Shown one piece after another: positions 26,101 through 38,291 of a stretch of 64,000 bases of DNA. Source of the stretch: Trochalopteron elliotii (taxonomy: Eukaryota > Chordata > Aves > Passeriformes > Leiothrichidae); NCBI GenBank assembly GCA_024734555.1, contig JANPWX010000163.1, forward strand, positions 68,142-132,141, given 5' to 3'. Each line of letters opens with the position of its first letter. Position 1 is the first letter of the stretch. The notes beneath the pieces were generated by a model, which saw only the letters and a list, made by a program, of their open reading frames with translations, did no database searches and was not told the DNA's origin. A program made the position numbers and the translations under genes.

Positions 26101-29100
26101 GACTGCAGAGCAACAAGTGACTCAAAACACAAATGGAAAATGACTTTTACCACATGTTTCAGCTTTTCTTTCCAGCAAGTGCTTTAGGTGCTGAGACTGC
26201 TGCAGAAGAAAGCATCAGCTGTCCAGGTGGAGGACTCTACTCTCTGTGTGGCCAGTGCATGGCAAAGAGCCCAGCACCCAGCAGAAAGCAGCCACCAGCA
26301 GCCCCTGCTTGGCTCCTACCCACTGTTGCATCAGGACTTCCTCCCCAGGAGCTGCCCTCTCTCCCCTCTCCTTGGCTTTCATTGGGAAGCTTTTATAAAG
26401 TACTTAGTCAACTAACTGCAAGAATATCAGCTCACATCTCTAGTATTTAAGGACTGTTTTAGAAACACAGAATGCCAAGAATCTCCTATAGAAACACACA
26501 CAAAGCATTAAAAAGCCTTCTTGGAAAGCGGCTTACATATTTTTTTATCTTACCAAGTGCCTGGCTGATCTGTGATCCTTTCACACTCCTCCTTTCCTCC
26601 TTCTTCTTTTCTTTATTTAAGGCAGAAAACAAGAAAGACACCTGGCACGTTTTAGGAGGAAAAGCAACTCAAAAAACTTGTTGCTCCATTTCTGCACAGG
26701 GATTACTGACTTTAGCCGTGAAAAGTCAAAGTTGAGGGAAATTTACATTTTTGTACTAAGAGCTCCCAAAGTATCTGGAAATAATTAAACCGTTTACTTG
26801 GTATCTCTCCATTCAGCTTTCTATAAAATTTTACAAGCAACAGTTGATTCTAGTTGCTTTTTTTCTTGGGGGGAAAAAAAAAAGATGTTTTATTATCGCA
26901 ATATAATTTCCTAAAACATTCATTCATATCAATTTTCCTCACTTGGACAAATGGCACCTCACACAGAAGAGGAATTAGTAAAGCTCTTCCTCTTTTTTCT
27001 TCCAAGAAGAAGTACAGTTTTGTTAGTGTATTTAGGACAAAAAAAACCACAGGATGGGGGTGGTGAATTTTCACTTATTAAGCAAATATTTGAAAGAGTA
27101 ACACATCCTAAAGACTTTAAAACTTGTCTTGCTTAACTCTAAACTTGTATTATTCTTTAGAGTAAGAAAATTGAAATCACTTCCTATAGAAATAGAAAAC
27201 ATGTGTGCAAGTTCAATGGCCAAACAGGCAGAAAGGAAAAAACTCAAGCTAAATAGAGCCAGGAGAGAATACGTTTTTCACAGAAAAATAACCCCCTATT
27301 CTAATATGGACCTTCATAGCAGGAATAGACTTCAGGATCCTTCTTTTTCCTTCTTCTCTTTTTACCTACCCAGCATCTTCAAAGTGTGCAGAGAACCCTA
27401 CAGTTGAAACCTGTGCTATGCAGAGTATATAATACCATACAGTTTTAAACAGCCACAAAAGCAAACCCCAACTAATTGTAAAATAAATACCTCCTCTCCC
27501 ATTGTGAATCCAAGCTGCCTTTCAGCAGCTGGAAGTGTCCAAGAAGAGTCCTGGAGTCCTGCCCCTTCCTTGCATGAGCTCAGCTCAGCGAGAGCAGGAG
27601 CCCAGCCCTGACACTGACTCACAGGCCGGGCCATCCCCAGGAAACAAAAGCTCCACTTGTTTATTTCACAGGAAATCTGGACCTTTTCCTACCTCTGCTC
27701 ACTCACAGCAAGAAGTTTCCTCTCCTTTCCAGCTTAGACTTTCCTGGCTTCTTGAGACCACCAGCTAAGAAAAGCAAGGATGTGAGTGATGATTTACAGA
27801 ACTTTTGTGAACAGCCCAGGCAGTAAATTTTGCAAATAATTGAGCTTATGACAAATTCTGAATGTGTTGGTCTTTCTGGTGGGGGGGAAAAAAGGTTGAA
27901 ATTTCGTGTAACTTACGTCTTTGTTTTGGCTTTTGTTTTTAAAGAAAAATGTTCAAGAAACTGAAATATCAATAACATGATGTTCTGTTCCATTAAAATC
28001 TTATAAATTCTTATTGCTGCCTCCCTACAAACATTCAACTATAGAATGTCTGAATAAGGGCAGGGAGGGAAAGACACAGGTGATTTGGAAGAAATTAAAT
28101 ATTTTTATTTAAGCAAGCTACAAGATACTATACATTCTCATTTCCATTTGACTATTAAAAATGATCCTCAACTAGGAAAAATGCAAAGAAAGAAAACATT
28201 TCAGAAAAAATCCACAAGCTAAATAAAGTCAAACAGATGACAAAAGATGAGGGCACAGATTTCACTTTAAAGGTTAAACTCAATTTGGTTTACATTCATC
28301 AGCCTTGTTATTTATGTAATTTTCAAAGTGGTGTACATAAATTTCAAGGCAGGTAATTTTTTTGCATAAATATTTCTTCAGTTTTCAAAGTCAATGTGTG
28401 CTAAGAGTATCAGAAGTTATTTCATTAGAATTTCTTTATAATCTTGTCAAAGTTATAAAACTTAACAACTCAGATGTAGTTATTAAAAATCAGTTTTGCT
28501 ATCTAACAAAATCCAAATGGGGCAAGAAATAAAAATACATTTTGCTGAGAAACACTAGAACAGTTTATAAAACTGTTTATCCCTAAAGTCTTGATTACAC
28601 TAATTTAAATCTTTTCATATCAATGTATATAAATTAATTTTGCTTAGGTAGATTTTATTGCTATTAATAAATGTATCATATTGATTCAGGAACCACTCCT
28701 CTTGAAGCTTATCAGACAGTAACTAAGCCAGCCTGCCTGTCAATGCTGTTACTTTCTGAAGCATTTTCTCTGTACTGTTGAAACGTGAGACAAATGTTCC
28801 TAGAAATTCAGTTTATGTCTCCATCAAGTATCTCTGGAACTCAGGAAATCAGCTTTGTTTTAATCTATGTAAGCAAAGCTTTTTGGGTTTTTTAGCAATT
28901 CTTTTAGAATGCCTGTTGGGGCAAAAGGCCTGGTAATGGTACTGATTCAACTGAAATTCAGATATTTACAATGACCTGCAAGCTAATGATCAACAGCTGG
29001 ATCCAGAGCAACTTAAAACATATAGACTTTTATTGCCATCCTATTATGAAATAGAATTGCATTAGCTTAAACCTACACATCCTGTTCTTCTGACTGGAGC

Positions 29101-29477
29101 ATCCTAAGATTTCCTAATCAAAACCATGACTGAAATAACAGGAGTTTTCCTTCCCACAGAGCACTCCTCCAGGAGAACTCAATCTGGCAGAAACCCAGCG
29201 CTGTGCCCCAGGACAACAGATCAGACCTTCCACATTGCTTTTAGAAAGGACTTGTAGTACTATCAATACTTCTTACACTACTCTGCTTCTATTTTAAGAT
29301 GTTCTCCAAGCAGCTTGAGTCAGAAACATAAGCTGAAAAGACTTTCATGCATATGTTTGGTGTGTTTCTTTCACACTGACAATTTTTTTTCTGAATAAAT
29401 CCAACTGTATACATGTGAAATCTTGTGGCATGGACAACAACTAACTTGTGATTATTTAGAGTCAAATAGCTGCTTTA

Positions 29478-29480
<3 letters not shown>

Positions 29481-29509
<29 letters not shown>
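29481..29509. repeat. Poly-A run (29 A)
   Basis: This is an uninterrupted run of 29 adenines on the plus strand. It could be the tail of a retroposed sequence or simple slippage. The DNA just upstream (29380-29480) shows no recognisable retrocopy, so it is listed only as a homopolymer. It is likely length-variable and prone to sequencing error. Confidence 0.85.
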
Positions 29510-29510
<1 letters not shown>

Positions 29511-30625
29511 CCTAATAAAACATCCCAGGCAGCACAAACCAGTGTGTGGGTAACATCCTCTGTCAAAAACCAGTAGTGCAGGCTGATGTGTAAGCTGAAC
29601 CATGTCACTGATACCTGGACAACTCTGTTCAGACAGCTTGAACATTTTAGAAACCAAAGTGACAGAACATGAAAGCACAGATGGGATAGCAAGGCGGGAA
29701 AGGAAGCATACAGGAGATCAGGAGTCACTCTTCACTCACATTACACAATTCAGTGACTCAGCAGAGAGTCACTGCCAGCAGAAGTTACCAAATTTATACC
29801 TCTCTTTAAACTTAATTTTGCATTTCTCATTCTATTCCCTGAGTGCTAGGCCCTGCTTTGAGTCTGCCTCCCCAAAATGGGGCAAGCTGCTTTTCAACTC
29901 TCCCCTGTCAATCTTAATTCCCCTATCCCTCTTTCTTATACCTCCAGAACAGGGTAGTAAATCCTCTAAAGTATTTATTTTAAATGTCCACACTGCCTCT
30001 GAGCATCAGCCACCATTTACAAACCTTTACTATATTTTCACATAATGAAAGAAACAGTGTGAAATCCTGTTTCCACAGGGAACTCAAGGAATGGGAAGAT
30101 ACACCAGCAAAGCAGCGAGACCCTGCTGCAGGCAGCCCTGCTCTCATGACAGCTGCAGAAGGGGTCAGGGTCCTTCCTCCCCTGCAGCTTTCCTCACAAG
30201 ATGGCACTAGAATAAACGGTTAGGACAGGGATGCCAGACTGTAGCAGACAGAGACTTCAAAGCAGAACATGAATGTAGCTTGAACAGATGAGTGCTTCCT
30301 CTGTTCCTACACGGAATTTGACAAACTGCTGATGCTTGCCACGTCTGCTGCTGCCACTGCCGATGGCTGTCTCTGAAGAAAGGAATGCCAGAAACCTGTG
30401 CTTTCAAGTGCAAAGTGCTGCACACACACTTGGTGCTCCCACTGTGTGCTCTCTGCCTCAGCAGGTGTTTTTAATAGTGTTTCTAGTCAGTACCAGGTGG
30501 TTTTTGCTTGCATCCATTTTTAATCTCAGGATTTTGAGCACTGACTCCAACATTTCAATTAGGGGAGAAAGCACTTCCAAAGGCATTGGAGAGGCAAAGA
30601 AAGGAGTAGTGAGCCATGAGATATA

Positions 30626-30652
30626 GGCACACGTGGCACATGTGGCACACAC
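30626..30652. repeat. Three tandem 9-bp units with E-box cores
   Basis: GGCACACGT, GGCACATGT and GGCACACAC follow one another. The first junction makes a canonical CACGTG E-box at 30630-30635, and the second makes CATGTG at 30639-30644. It may be a small regulatory cluster or a chance microrepeat. Confidence 0.6.
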
Positions 30653-33522
30653 AGCCAGGGCTGGCCATGCACCACGGGTGACACTGGGCAGGGCTGGCAG
30701 ACACGTTGTCAGCTGGCTTAGAAACACCAGGAGGAGCCTCCAACTTGTGTCTCTCAAAGACTCCTCTTTAAATGACAGCTGAAAATTAGGTGGTAAAAAT
30801 GTTTTCTGCAAGCAGACAGGCAGGATCTGACAGAACAGGTGTGCAAAGACAGACTCTCCCACAGTTTCTGGGTTCCCAGCTTGTCAGCTCAAAATAGAAA
30901 CTCAGACCTTGCAGGCATTCAGTCTCTGAGTTTACAAATTTTTATCTTATTACAAAGGACAGGTAGACTTAATAATTGACAAGAGCTTCTAGCTCTTCTA
31001 GCCCTTGTGTCTTCCATTAGTTCTCCATTTCTCCTCTCCAAGACATACTGAATAGATAAAAAAATAAAAAATTCTGTATGAATTCAGTGCTTTGCAGTAA
31101 GGATCCCTAAACACCAGTTAACTAGATCTTACAAGTTGCTGACTCTAGAGCCATGACAGCCTCCCTCTTTATATGAAATCATTACAATGTCTGCAATGCT
31201 CCCTGGGTTGATGGCTGAGTATATAATTTACACGAAGTTTTGGCAAACAGTACTGTGATCTCATCAAAGGATGTTCATGAAATCTTGCTCTGCTCAAATC
31301 TACCACTGCTAGCCAACTATGAAAGAGAGTTACAAACACATCCCAAGTGGAAAATGTAAAAAAACCTCTCAATAGTCTCTTCTGCAGTAAGGATAGTTTT
31401 CAGAAAGATAAAAATAGCTTTTTAAGACCTTATAGTTTATATTCACCTATCATGGTCTTTAGCATTTGCAAGCTGAAGCCTCATCTCACAAATCAACCCA
31501 ATACAGTTAACTCAGACTAAGGAATGTATTGGTTGAATTAATTTTCCTGTACTTGTAGAGGTTTATTCTTAGATACAGGAGAGGAAGAAATGATAGCTTG
31601 TTAGAACAACAGAAGCACATACAGATCATAATGGAAGGAAGTCCAACCTAGCAACAGAACTTTTAGATAAGCTACTACAAAATGAAAAGGGAAAAAAAGA
31701 AGTAAGCATAAGCACCTGTTTAAATGTGTTGAAGCTGCAGAGCAGAAGAGAGGCATGTGAGACAGGCATTTCTATTTGACCACAAACATTGTGCTGCTTC
31801 AAGAGTGTTACCCTAAATTTTCTCAGGAGACACAACCTGTCTGTATGCATGCTGTGTTTCTTCTAAAAACTCATCTGTTTGTGAGTCTTGACTATGACTG
31901 CAAGCGACTGTGACTTCAGTCACATGCAGCACTGTAAAACAGATCACTTACATTTATCAGTAATGGAAATTTGTCAGAGCCAAGCCTCAGGAATCTGATT
32001 TTTCTTTTACATGGCCAGTGGTTGACTTGTCAGCACCAACAGGCAATGAAATGGACTACAAAGCACAAGTATTTGATTCTTTTAATTTTCCAAAGGAGCA
32101 GAGCTCTGATAGCGCTGCTCAAACTAAACTCCCACGACTGCATCATTAATTTCCCTAGGATAATCTGCCTCTGTGATTTTTAGAGCAAATAACAGCTAAG
32201 CAATGAATTCTGCACACTAATAAAACCAATGGGATTTCACGCAATTCCTCAGTTTTGCCTTTTATTCAGAGTTTATTGATCACCTTAAAAGACAAGGGTG
32301 ATTATATCCCCACATTGTTGCCATTGAGCAAACACTTGAAGCACAATAAACTGCCTGGTGATTTACAGGAGAGCCTAATGGCATCTGCTTCTGCTCAGCT
32401 GGCAGCAAACCTTTCTGCCTTCATGTTCCTGCCAATATTTGTGTAAAAGTCTTTTTAACACCCCAGTAATTCTGTGTGAAATATGATCTAAGCTTATGAT
32501 TCATAAAATTGAAAACATATTAGAACACAAAGTGATAACACCAACAAAATAAGACCCTGCTGATTCTTCTGTAAATGGGACTGACATTTTACATGGGAAC
32601 TATCGTGTTATAAATAATTCCACGTTATAAAGTCCTCACAGTAGCTTACTGATGCTTTTTAAAAAACAACTGTTGGTAGGAAATATTTCAAATCAAAAAA
32701 CTTAAAATTATTATTACAGTAATATTTCATCAATAATTGTATCAAGAAGAAGCAACAGAAAGAGCTCTCCAAACTGCAGAAAGCATTAAGAAAATTTTAA
32801 AAAGCGAGAATAGAGGAAAGTATTTTTTCTTCTTCAAAACTTCACAAGTTATTGAAAAACTAAGGCTACAAGTAGATGAGAAATACACAGAAGAGGGCAA
32901 AGATCCCTTCAAAAACTACACTGCTTGAGAAAAATATAGACCGATTTGGAACTCTTCATGCATTGGTACAGTTTGAACCAGTATGCAGAGCTTCAGCTTC
33001 CAGGCTGAATTGAACCTTGATGGGATGGCCAACTTAATGCAGGATTCTCTTACACTCAGCATGAAATGGTAAAGAACATGGCAACGACAAGGGAGGAATT
33101 TCTTGCAGCCGGGAAGCAAGTGTTTAGGGAGGTTAATGGTCTGCAGTCCTAACAGATGTCGTGTCACTGATTCATGTTTTACTGCTGCTAAAAGGCAAAG
33201 ACTGCGGTGCTGAAGGCTCTGAATGGCACCTCTCAAAGGCTAATATAATCCTAGACAGGAAAAAAGCATCAACAGCAAAGAAGCATTGCCTTTAGTTATC
33301 TACACATTTCAAACACAGAGGATGGATTGTGTTTATGAAGTCAAGCCATTATTTTCTACTAATCGTGCCAATTTTAGGAGAACTTGAAGACATAGGCAGG
33401 AAAGTTTGTGTTATAAGTTTCCTGAAAATCATGTATTCCATTTTTGGCTGGGTAAAAAACCTGTTAGTTGTTTGTGCAAAACAAAGGTAAGACTTGACAT
33501 TATTATAAAGTGGAGTAAGATT

Positions 33523-33569
33523 TTCCTCCAAGGAATGAAGGCCACTTCCAAGGAATTCCTCCAAGGAAT
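33523..33569. repeat. Direct repeat of TTCCTCCAAGGAAT with a third partial copy
   Basis: The 14-mer TTCCTCCAAGGAAT lies at 33523-33536 and 33556-33569, and a related ACTTCCAAGGAATT lies between them. The block therefore carries several TTCC/GGAA cores, the type recognised by ETS and NFAT factors. No functional claim can be made from sequence alone. Confidence 0.7.
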
Positions 33570-33639
33570 AAGGACTTTTCAAAGACTTCAAATGAAAAGA
33601 AATGCTTCTGCAAAGCCCCACTGTGAGTTAGGAAGTCCA

Positions 33640-33770
33640 CCCAGAAATAGAAGGCAAGCAGGGTACCATGCAGGCTTTGAAGAAGTCCGCAATGGTCAAG
33701 CAATAACACAGTCGCGGTTCGTCCTTTATTTAGATTATTCCAGCTCTTCCCTACCCTCTTTATACTAAAT
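33640..33770 (-). promoter_or_regulatory. LTR-like or promoter-like core (TATAAA, AATAAA, CpG cluster)
   Basis: Read on the minus strand, AGTATAAAGAGGGTAGGG (TATAAA at 33764-33759) is followed 28 bp later by AATAAA (33730-33725). GGACGAACCGCGACTGTG comes next, with four CpGs within 34 bp. TATA box, poly-A signal and a CpG-bearing U5-like segment in this order suggest the remnant of a retroviral LTR in the same orientation as SH3KBP1. No family could be named and the ends are not defined. A cryptic internal promoter is the other option. Confidence 0.3.
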
Positions 33771-34512
33771 GAAAAATGGTCACCTGCAAAATATTAACCA
33801 AATGCCCCTCAGAATAATTTAGAAGTTCAGAAGTTTCCATCCCTCTCTGCAGGACCTCTTCCTGTACTACTGTAACTCACAGTGGACGTGGGAATAGCTG
33901 CTGTGCTATAAATCAGATCACTGAAATGATCTAGGTTGAAAAAAAAAGTCTTGCAGGCCAAAAAAGTTTTGTTGTAGTGTCTGTTTCTACAGACAAGCGG
34001 ACAAACATCAATCAAAAGGTGAGAAGTTGCCACACCAGGTATCAAGAGCCCAGGAGCTTCCTAAAATCACCACTGGGGACAAAGCAAATGCACCATGTAG
34101 CTATGCCCACAGCAGAACTTGAGGCTGTGGAAGCCTCCTAACACTTCTCAGCACATCAGTAACTCTGTGCAAATCTGACTGTTCACTTAAAGGAAGGATT
34201 TCACGGATTTTTTTTTTTTTTTCAGTCCTGACTTCATAGGAAACCATGCACTTTCTTGTTTGTTTCCTTGAAGAACATACTTTAGAGCAAACAATTTTTA
34301 ATTTTTTTTTTTAACTTTTGCATGCAGCTAACCTCACTGGAATCCATTTTCTGGTCTGAGGCAAAAATAAAAAAAAGCAGAACCTTGTCTACAGAAAGAA
34401 TAGGAAATAATGACCATAAAGCTTCAAGTTTTGGCCAGTGACAGAACTTAAAACTTTAAAATGAAAACCTTTTTAAACCAACACCAAGAGACAATTAAGG
34501 AACGACACATAC

Positions 34513-34709
34513 CTTATCCACTGGGAGGAAGTCGTTTTCAACTTCTATTGACCTTGGTCGTAGCTTTATGGGTTTGTCTTTGAAGATATCTCCAAAGCCA
34601 ACACCTTTGACCTTTTTGGGTTGGATTGTCGTGCCTCCATTGGCTCCTTCTGATTTTGTACTGCAAGAGTCACCACCATCACTCTCAGAGCCTGTAGCAT
34701 CTTTTAGGC
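34513..34709 (-). CDS. SH3KBP1: SH3KBP1 exon: linker between SH3B and SH3C
   Basis: This exon is 197 nt long: two bases plus 65 codons. The first part, [20 protein letters not shown], is rich in Ser, Asp and Gly and likely disordered. A short GANGGTT segment follows, then the basic block [17 protein letters not shown] and PIKLRPRS, ending [12 protein letters not shown]. From memory the [14 protein letters not shown] block is shared by SH3KBP1 and, in part, by CD2AP, so it is probably a functional linear motif. Its partner is not evident from the sequence. The GANGGTT stretch looks about three residues shorter than the human form as I recall it. The acceptor is CTCCTTTTCACAG and the donor is GATAAG followed by GTATGTG. 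Entry phase is 1 and exit phase 0, consistent with both neighbours. Confidence 0.97.
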
Positions 34710-37700
34710 CTGTGAAAAGGAGGGGTGAAAGAAGGTGTGAAGCTCAGTATTTTCAGATCAGATTGTGACTGGAAAAGGATCCCTCCCACCATCCTCTCAA
34801 GGAAAACGAAACCACAAGAAATAGGTAGAGAAGATGCTCTCTGTGCCATGCACTCATTTTTGACTTTGAAAAATGACTTTATTTCACCACACTGGTGTAC
34901 TGGTTAGAAATTACACCAATCCACAAATCCACAAAACATGCATACTCCAGCATCAAAACTTCACAAATGAGGATGGTGATTCCTTGGGTACCAAGAAAAT
35001 CCTTATTCCTCAGGCCAAACCTCTTTGGAAGAGACCTTAATAAAAGAAAGAGTTAAATTCAGCTGTAAAGCACCTACCTATTGTATAAAGCCACGTAAAG
35101 CTAACAAGCAGTCAGATCAGGCACACTGCACCTTAAATCTGTGACTCAAGCCAATTATGCAATTAGTATCTAAAGCTACATTACCTAACTGGGAAATATA
35201 ATGCTGAAAGCTGTTCAAACAAATTTGCAATCAAATAAGCTGCATAATATGCTGAAAATTAAACCTCTCTGCAGCATAGACAGCCTCATAAGAAAAGCAC
35301 CCATGCACACTCTCCTCTAGGAATGTAACAAATCAACACTGACATCCTGATTTGCATTATTTCTTTCAGTGAATAGGAAAATTTATCTGCACTTATCTGA
35401 AAATATCTGTTGCTCAAATAGCAGAGGCCGCAGATGCAATAAGGTGATGTTTCAGCCACTTTACAGAAGGGTGCAGCATCAGGTCAAACAGCCACTGGTG
35501 GCAAAAGTGACCCACTGAAGTTTCCTTCCCTAGACCACTTAGATCTTCCTCCCTACATTAACTGTTTTCAGGAAAACCACAGCAATTGCTGCTACTACGA
35601 CACTAATTCTGCCTAACAATAAGAAGCTCAAATCTTCACATCTCCCTAACAAGCACTCATGATGTCACAAAGAAGTAATTTCAAATAAGCTTTTCTTCTT
35701 AATTACTTTTATATCAAGGTCAACAAAGTGATCGCAAGAGATTTTCATCATAAAATGCTGACGGATGAACCACAGAAACCAGTGGAAGTCCTAAGGCCTC
35801 CAGGTACAACTTCATGATCCAGGACATGAGAGGCTCATCTGTTCAATGGGTTTCAATGCCAGGGTGCTGCTAGGAAATGAAATCAGGAATTACGTGGCAG
35901 ATCAGGACTTTTAGCCAAAACCAGAAAAGCCATGATACGCTGCCCTGAGATTTTCTGCATCTTTAACATAAAAGGAGTATAAAAGCAGAATTAGAGAAAA
36001 GTTCCCAATTAGAAACAAACAGAAAGATTACAGACTAAGGAAAATACTTTGGCCCTCTAGCCATCAGAGTGGCTGCCACACCTATTGTTGAACATCAGCA
36101 ACACTTCTATTTCTTCAGATATTCACTTCAATTCAAGTAACACTGAACAAGTTATTTGTTCCATAAGCTGTGCAGGATTGCAATTTAAATGAATATTAAA
36201 CAATTATATTACAATATTTTTCTTAAATATGCAAAGTCTTGATTACTTTACATTTAATTTTTCAAATAAGGGCCTGGGAGAAAACCTTAAGTCTGGTTAA
36301 TTATCATATTTATTATGGTAGTTAGAGTGGTAGCATGCCTACTGTCAGTAAAGCAAACCCTGTGCACTACTTCTCTTCCAGACCTCAGGAAATCAGTAAC
36401 CAGGGAATTTCAGCATTGACTGTGATGCTGCTTGGTGCTCTGGAGGGCAGGAGAGGAATGGTCATCCATAGCAGAGCCATTGCACAGTGTTTCTAGCAGA
36501 GGCACTCAGAGATGCAAGGGTAAATGAAGCCAGACAGGTATAAATCATCTCAGGCAAAGTGTGGCAAAGTCACTGCCCCTTTCTTGTTCCCTCCCCTTGC
36601 TTTGACTTGGGCAGTAACTGAAGGTGCTGTAAGTTCTACCAACTGGACCTTCTTCAGCTTTGCAAATTATCAATCACTGGGGCACTGGCTGAGACAGAAG
36701 CTAGAACCAACTTTATTTACCACTTCTTAGTGCAAAGACAATGGTCAGCAATTGACTGAGTACAAAACATCCATAACTCAAAAAACTCAAACAAATTGTA
36801 GTGATCGTTGTCTTTTAGCTGAACAAAATATCTTGACATGGAAAATTACCCTCTGGCAAAGTTTTCTACTGTCATCCTTGCCAAAATCTCAAACTATTCT
36901 GTGATGGAAGGAAGAAGCAGTGAAGACACCTCCCTCCAGGGGTAACTGGTAAGAATCCATGACTGCTCTTAGCCACTTCCTGAAATGAACAGAAAAGCTA
37001 TCTTAAAAACAGGTTATCAAAATAGGTTTTCTGCATCCCTAATCATGGAAGAAGAAGATCTGGACTTTGGTAGTGGATGGAATTAAAATGTGAAAATAAT
37101 TGTGAGAATTACTCAACAGGTCTCACATGGACTTCAGATCTTTGAAGTTTACATGAAAGAAAGTTTAGAGACCTCAAGGGGATCCAATAAGAATAAAGCT
37201 TTGCTTCTTTCTGGGTCATCACTTGTTTTTCATTACGGCATTTTAAGCTTTTATGACCATTCCTTTGTGATGACGCATCACACTTTGCATCAGAAGCTTC
37301 ACCTCAGGTTCACAACAAACTCCCCAAGCATCACCCATTTGTGCTTGATGATAAACCAAGAGTTGTTTGTTCTCTATACTGCCACAGAGCTGTCTCAGTA
37401 TACAGTCCTCAAAATGAAAACAACATAAGAAATAACAGCATTGCTTCTTTTTCTTTTTTTCTTTCTGTTTTTTTTTTATGAGAACAGAATGGACTGAAGT
37501 GTGGCCTATCCAAACTAAATTGCATTTTAAGGATCAGATACAAAGCCTGCAAAGCTAAAAAGAGTTCTACTAGATCAGCTGGGAAAATGACCTAATTTAA
37601 TTATTTTTGACTAACTCAAACTGAGGAGTTCTCTGTACTTTACGAAATAAATCAGTAAGAATAAAAGCCCTGCTTGTGCTCTTATGATAACATGACTGGG

Positions 37701-38018
37701 GTCTAGAGACAAAGAGGACAAAAGAGAAGAACTGTATGCAGTGGAAACTGCAGAACAAATCAGATAAAGTGAGCATCTTCAGTAACATTAAGAAAGAATA
37801 ATGCATTGCTTGAGTATAAAACAGTGCTGCAGAAAATATTCTAACATGCTCTTACATGCTAAGAAGACTCTTTTTTACTTTCCTGTCCAGGTACATAAGA
37901 TACACTCTTCTGATTTGGACAGATAAAGAACTTGGAAGCAAGAATTTGCAACACTATGTCCACCCTTGCCTGATAAATTCTCTTCTCATTTATTTTTATA
38001 TTGGGTTGTTCCCTGATA

Positions 38019-38095
38019 CATATATATATATGTGTGTTTGTGTGTGTGTGTGTGTATGTGTATGTGAGATACATGCATGTGTGTGTATATATATC
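38019..38095. repeat. Compound (TA)n(TG)n microsatellite
   Basis: TATATATATA leads into an interrupted (TG)n run with TATG and GAGATACATGCA interruptions, and ends in TATATATAT. It is likely polymorphic. The alternating purine-pyrimidine sequence could adopt Z-DNA. Confidence 0.93.
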
Positions 38096-38196
38096 TGTCA
38101 GTATAGATCTATCAGCAATTCTCTTGGTGCGCCTGCAACCTGGCTCAGGTGATCTTTCCTCTTAAAACCAGAAAAATCTTCCTCTTCCAGTCACAC

Positions 38197-38291
38197 TTTT
38201 TTTGTTTGTTTGTTTGGGGTTTTTGTTTTGTTTTGTTTGTTTGTTGGTGGTAGTTGGTGTTTTGGGTTTTTTTGTTTGTTTGGGGTTTTTT
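38197..38291. repeat. T/G-only low-complexity tract (GTTT-rich)
   Basis: Almost 95 bp of T and G on the plus strand, with repeated TTTG units, several GGGG or GGG runs and one single A near the middle. On the transcribed SH3KBP1 strand this becomes a CAAA-rich tract. It lies about 100 bp from the TG microsatellite. Confidence 0.9.

Larger units (their letters stand above)
13443..34512 (-). other. SH3KBP1: Intron between the two linker exons (21,070 nt)
   Basis: This is the largest intron in the window. Supported or suggested contents are an LTR-like block at about 19455-19840, an imperfect 37-bp duplication at 23041-23112, and a 29-nt A-run at 29481-29509. There are also 9-bp E-box-like repeats at 30626-30652, TTCC/GGAA repeats at 33523-33569 and an LTR-like core at about 33640-33770. 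Other stretches are AT-rich without recognisable genes. Moderately GC-richer patches near 26180-26390, 27510-27740 and 30100-30450 could be regulatory, but nothing specific is visible. Confidence 0.9.

Noticed and set aside
29380..29509. Poly-A run as the tail of a processed pseudogene
   Set aside because: No exon-like or mRNA-like sequence is recognisable upstream of the run and no flanking target repeats were seen.
29602..30045. 147-codon open frame on the plus strand
   Set aside because: Low-complexity sequence without family resemblance, antisense to the gene and next to a poly-A run. No evidence that it is an mRNA or retrocopy.
30458..30862. 134-codon open frame on the minus strand, same strand as the gene
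   Set aside because: No domain recognised, and no fitting acceptor and donor pair in frame with the flanking exons. Most likely chance.
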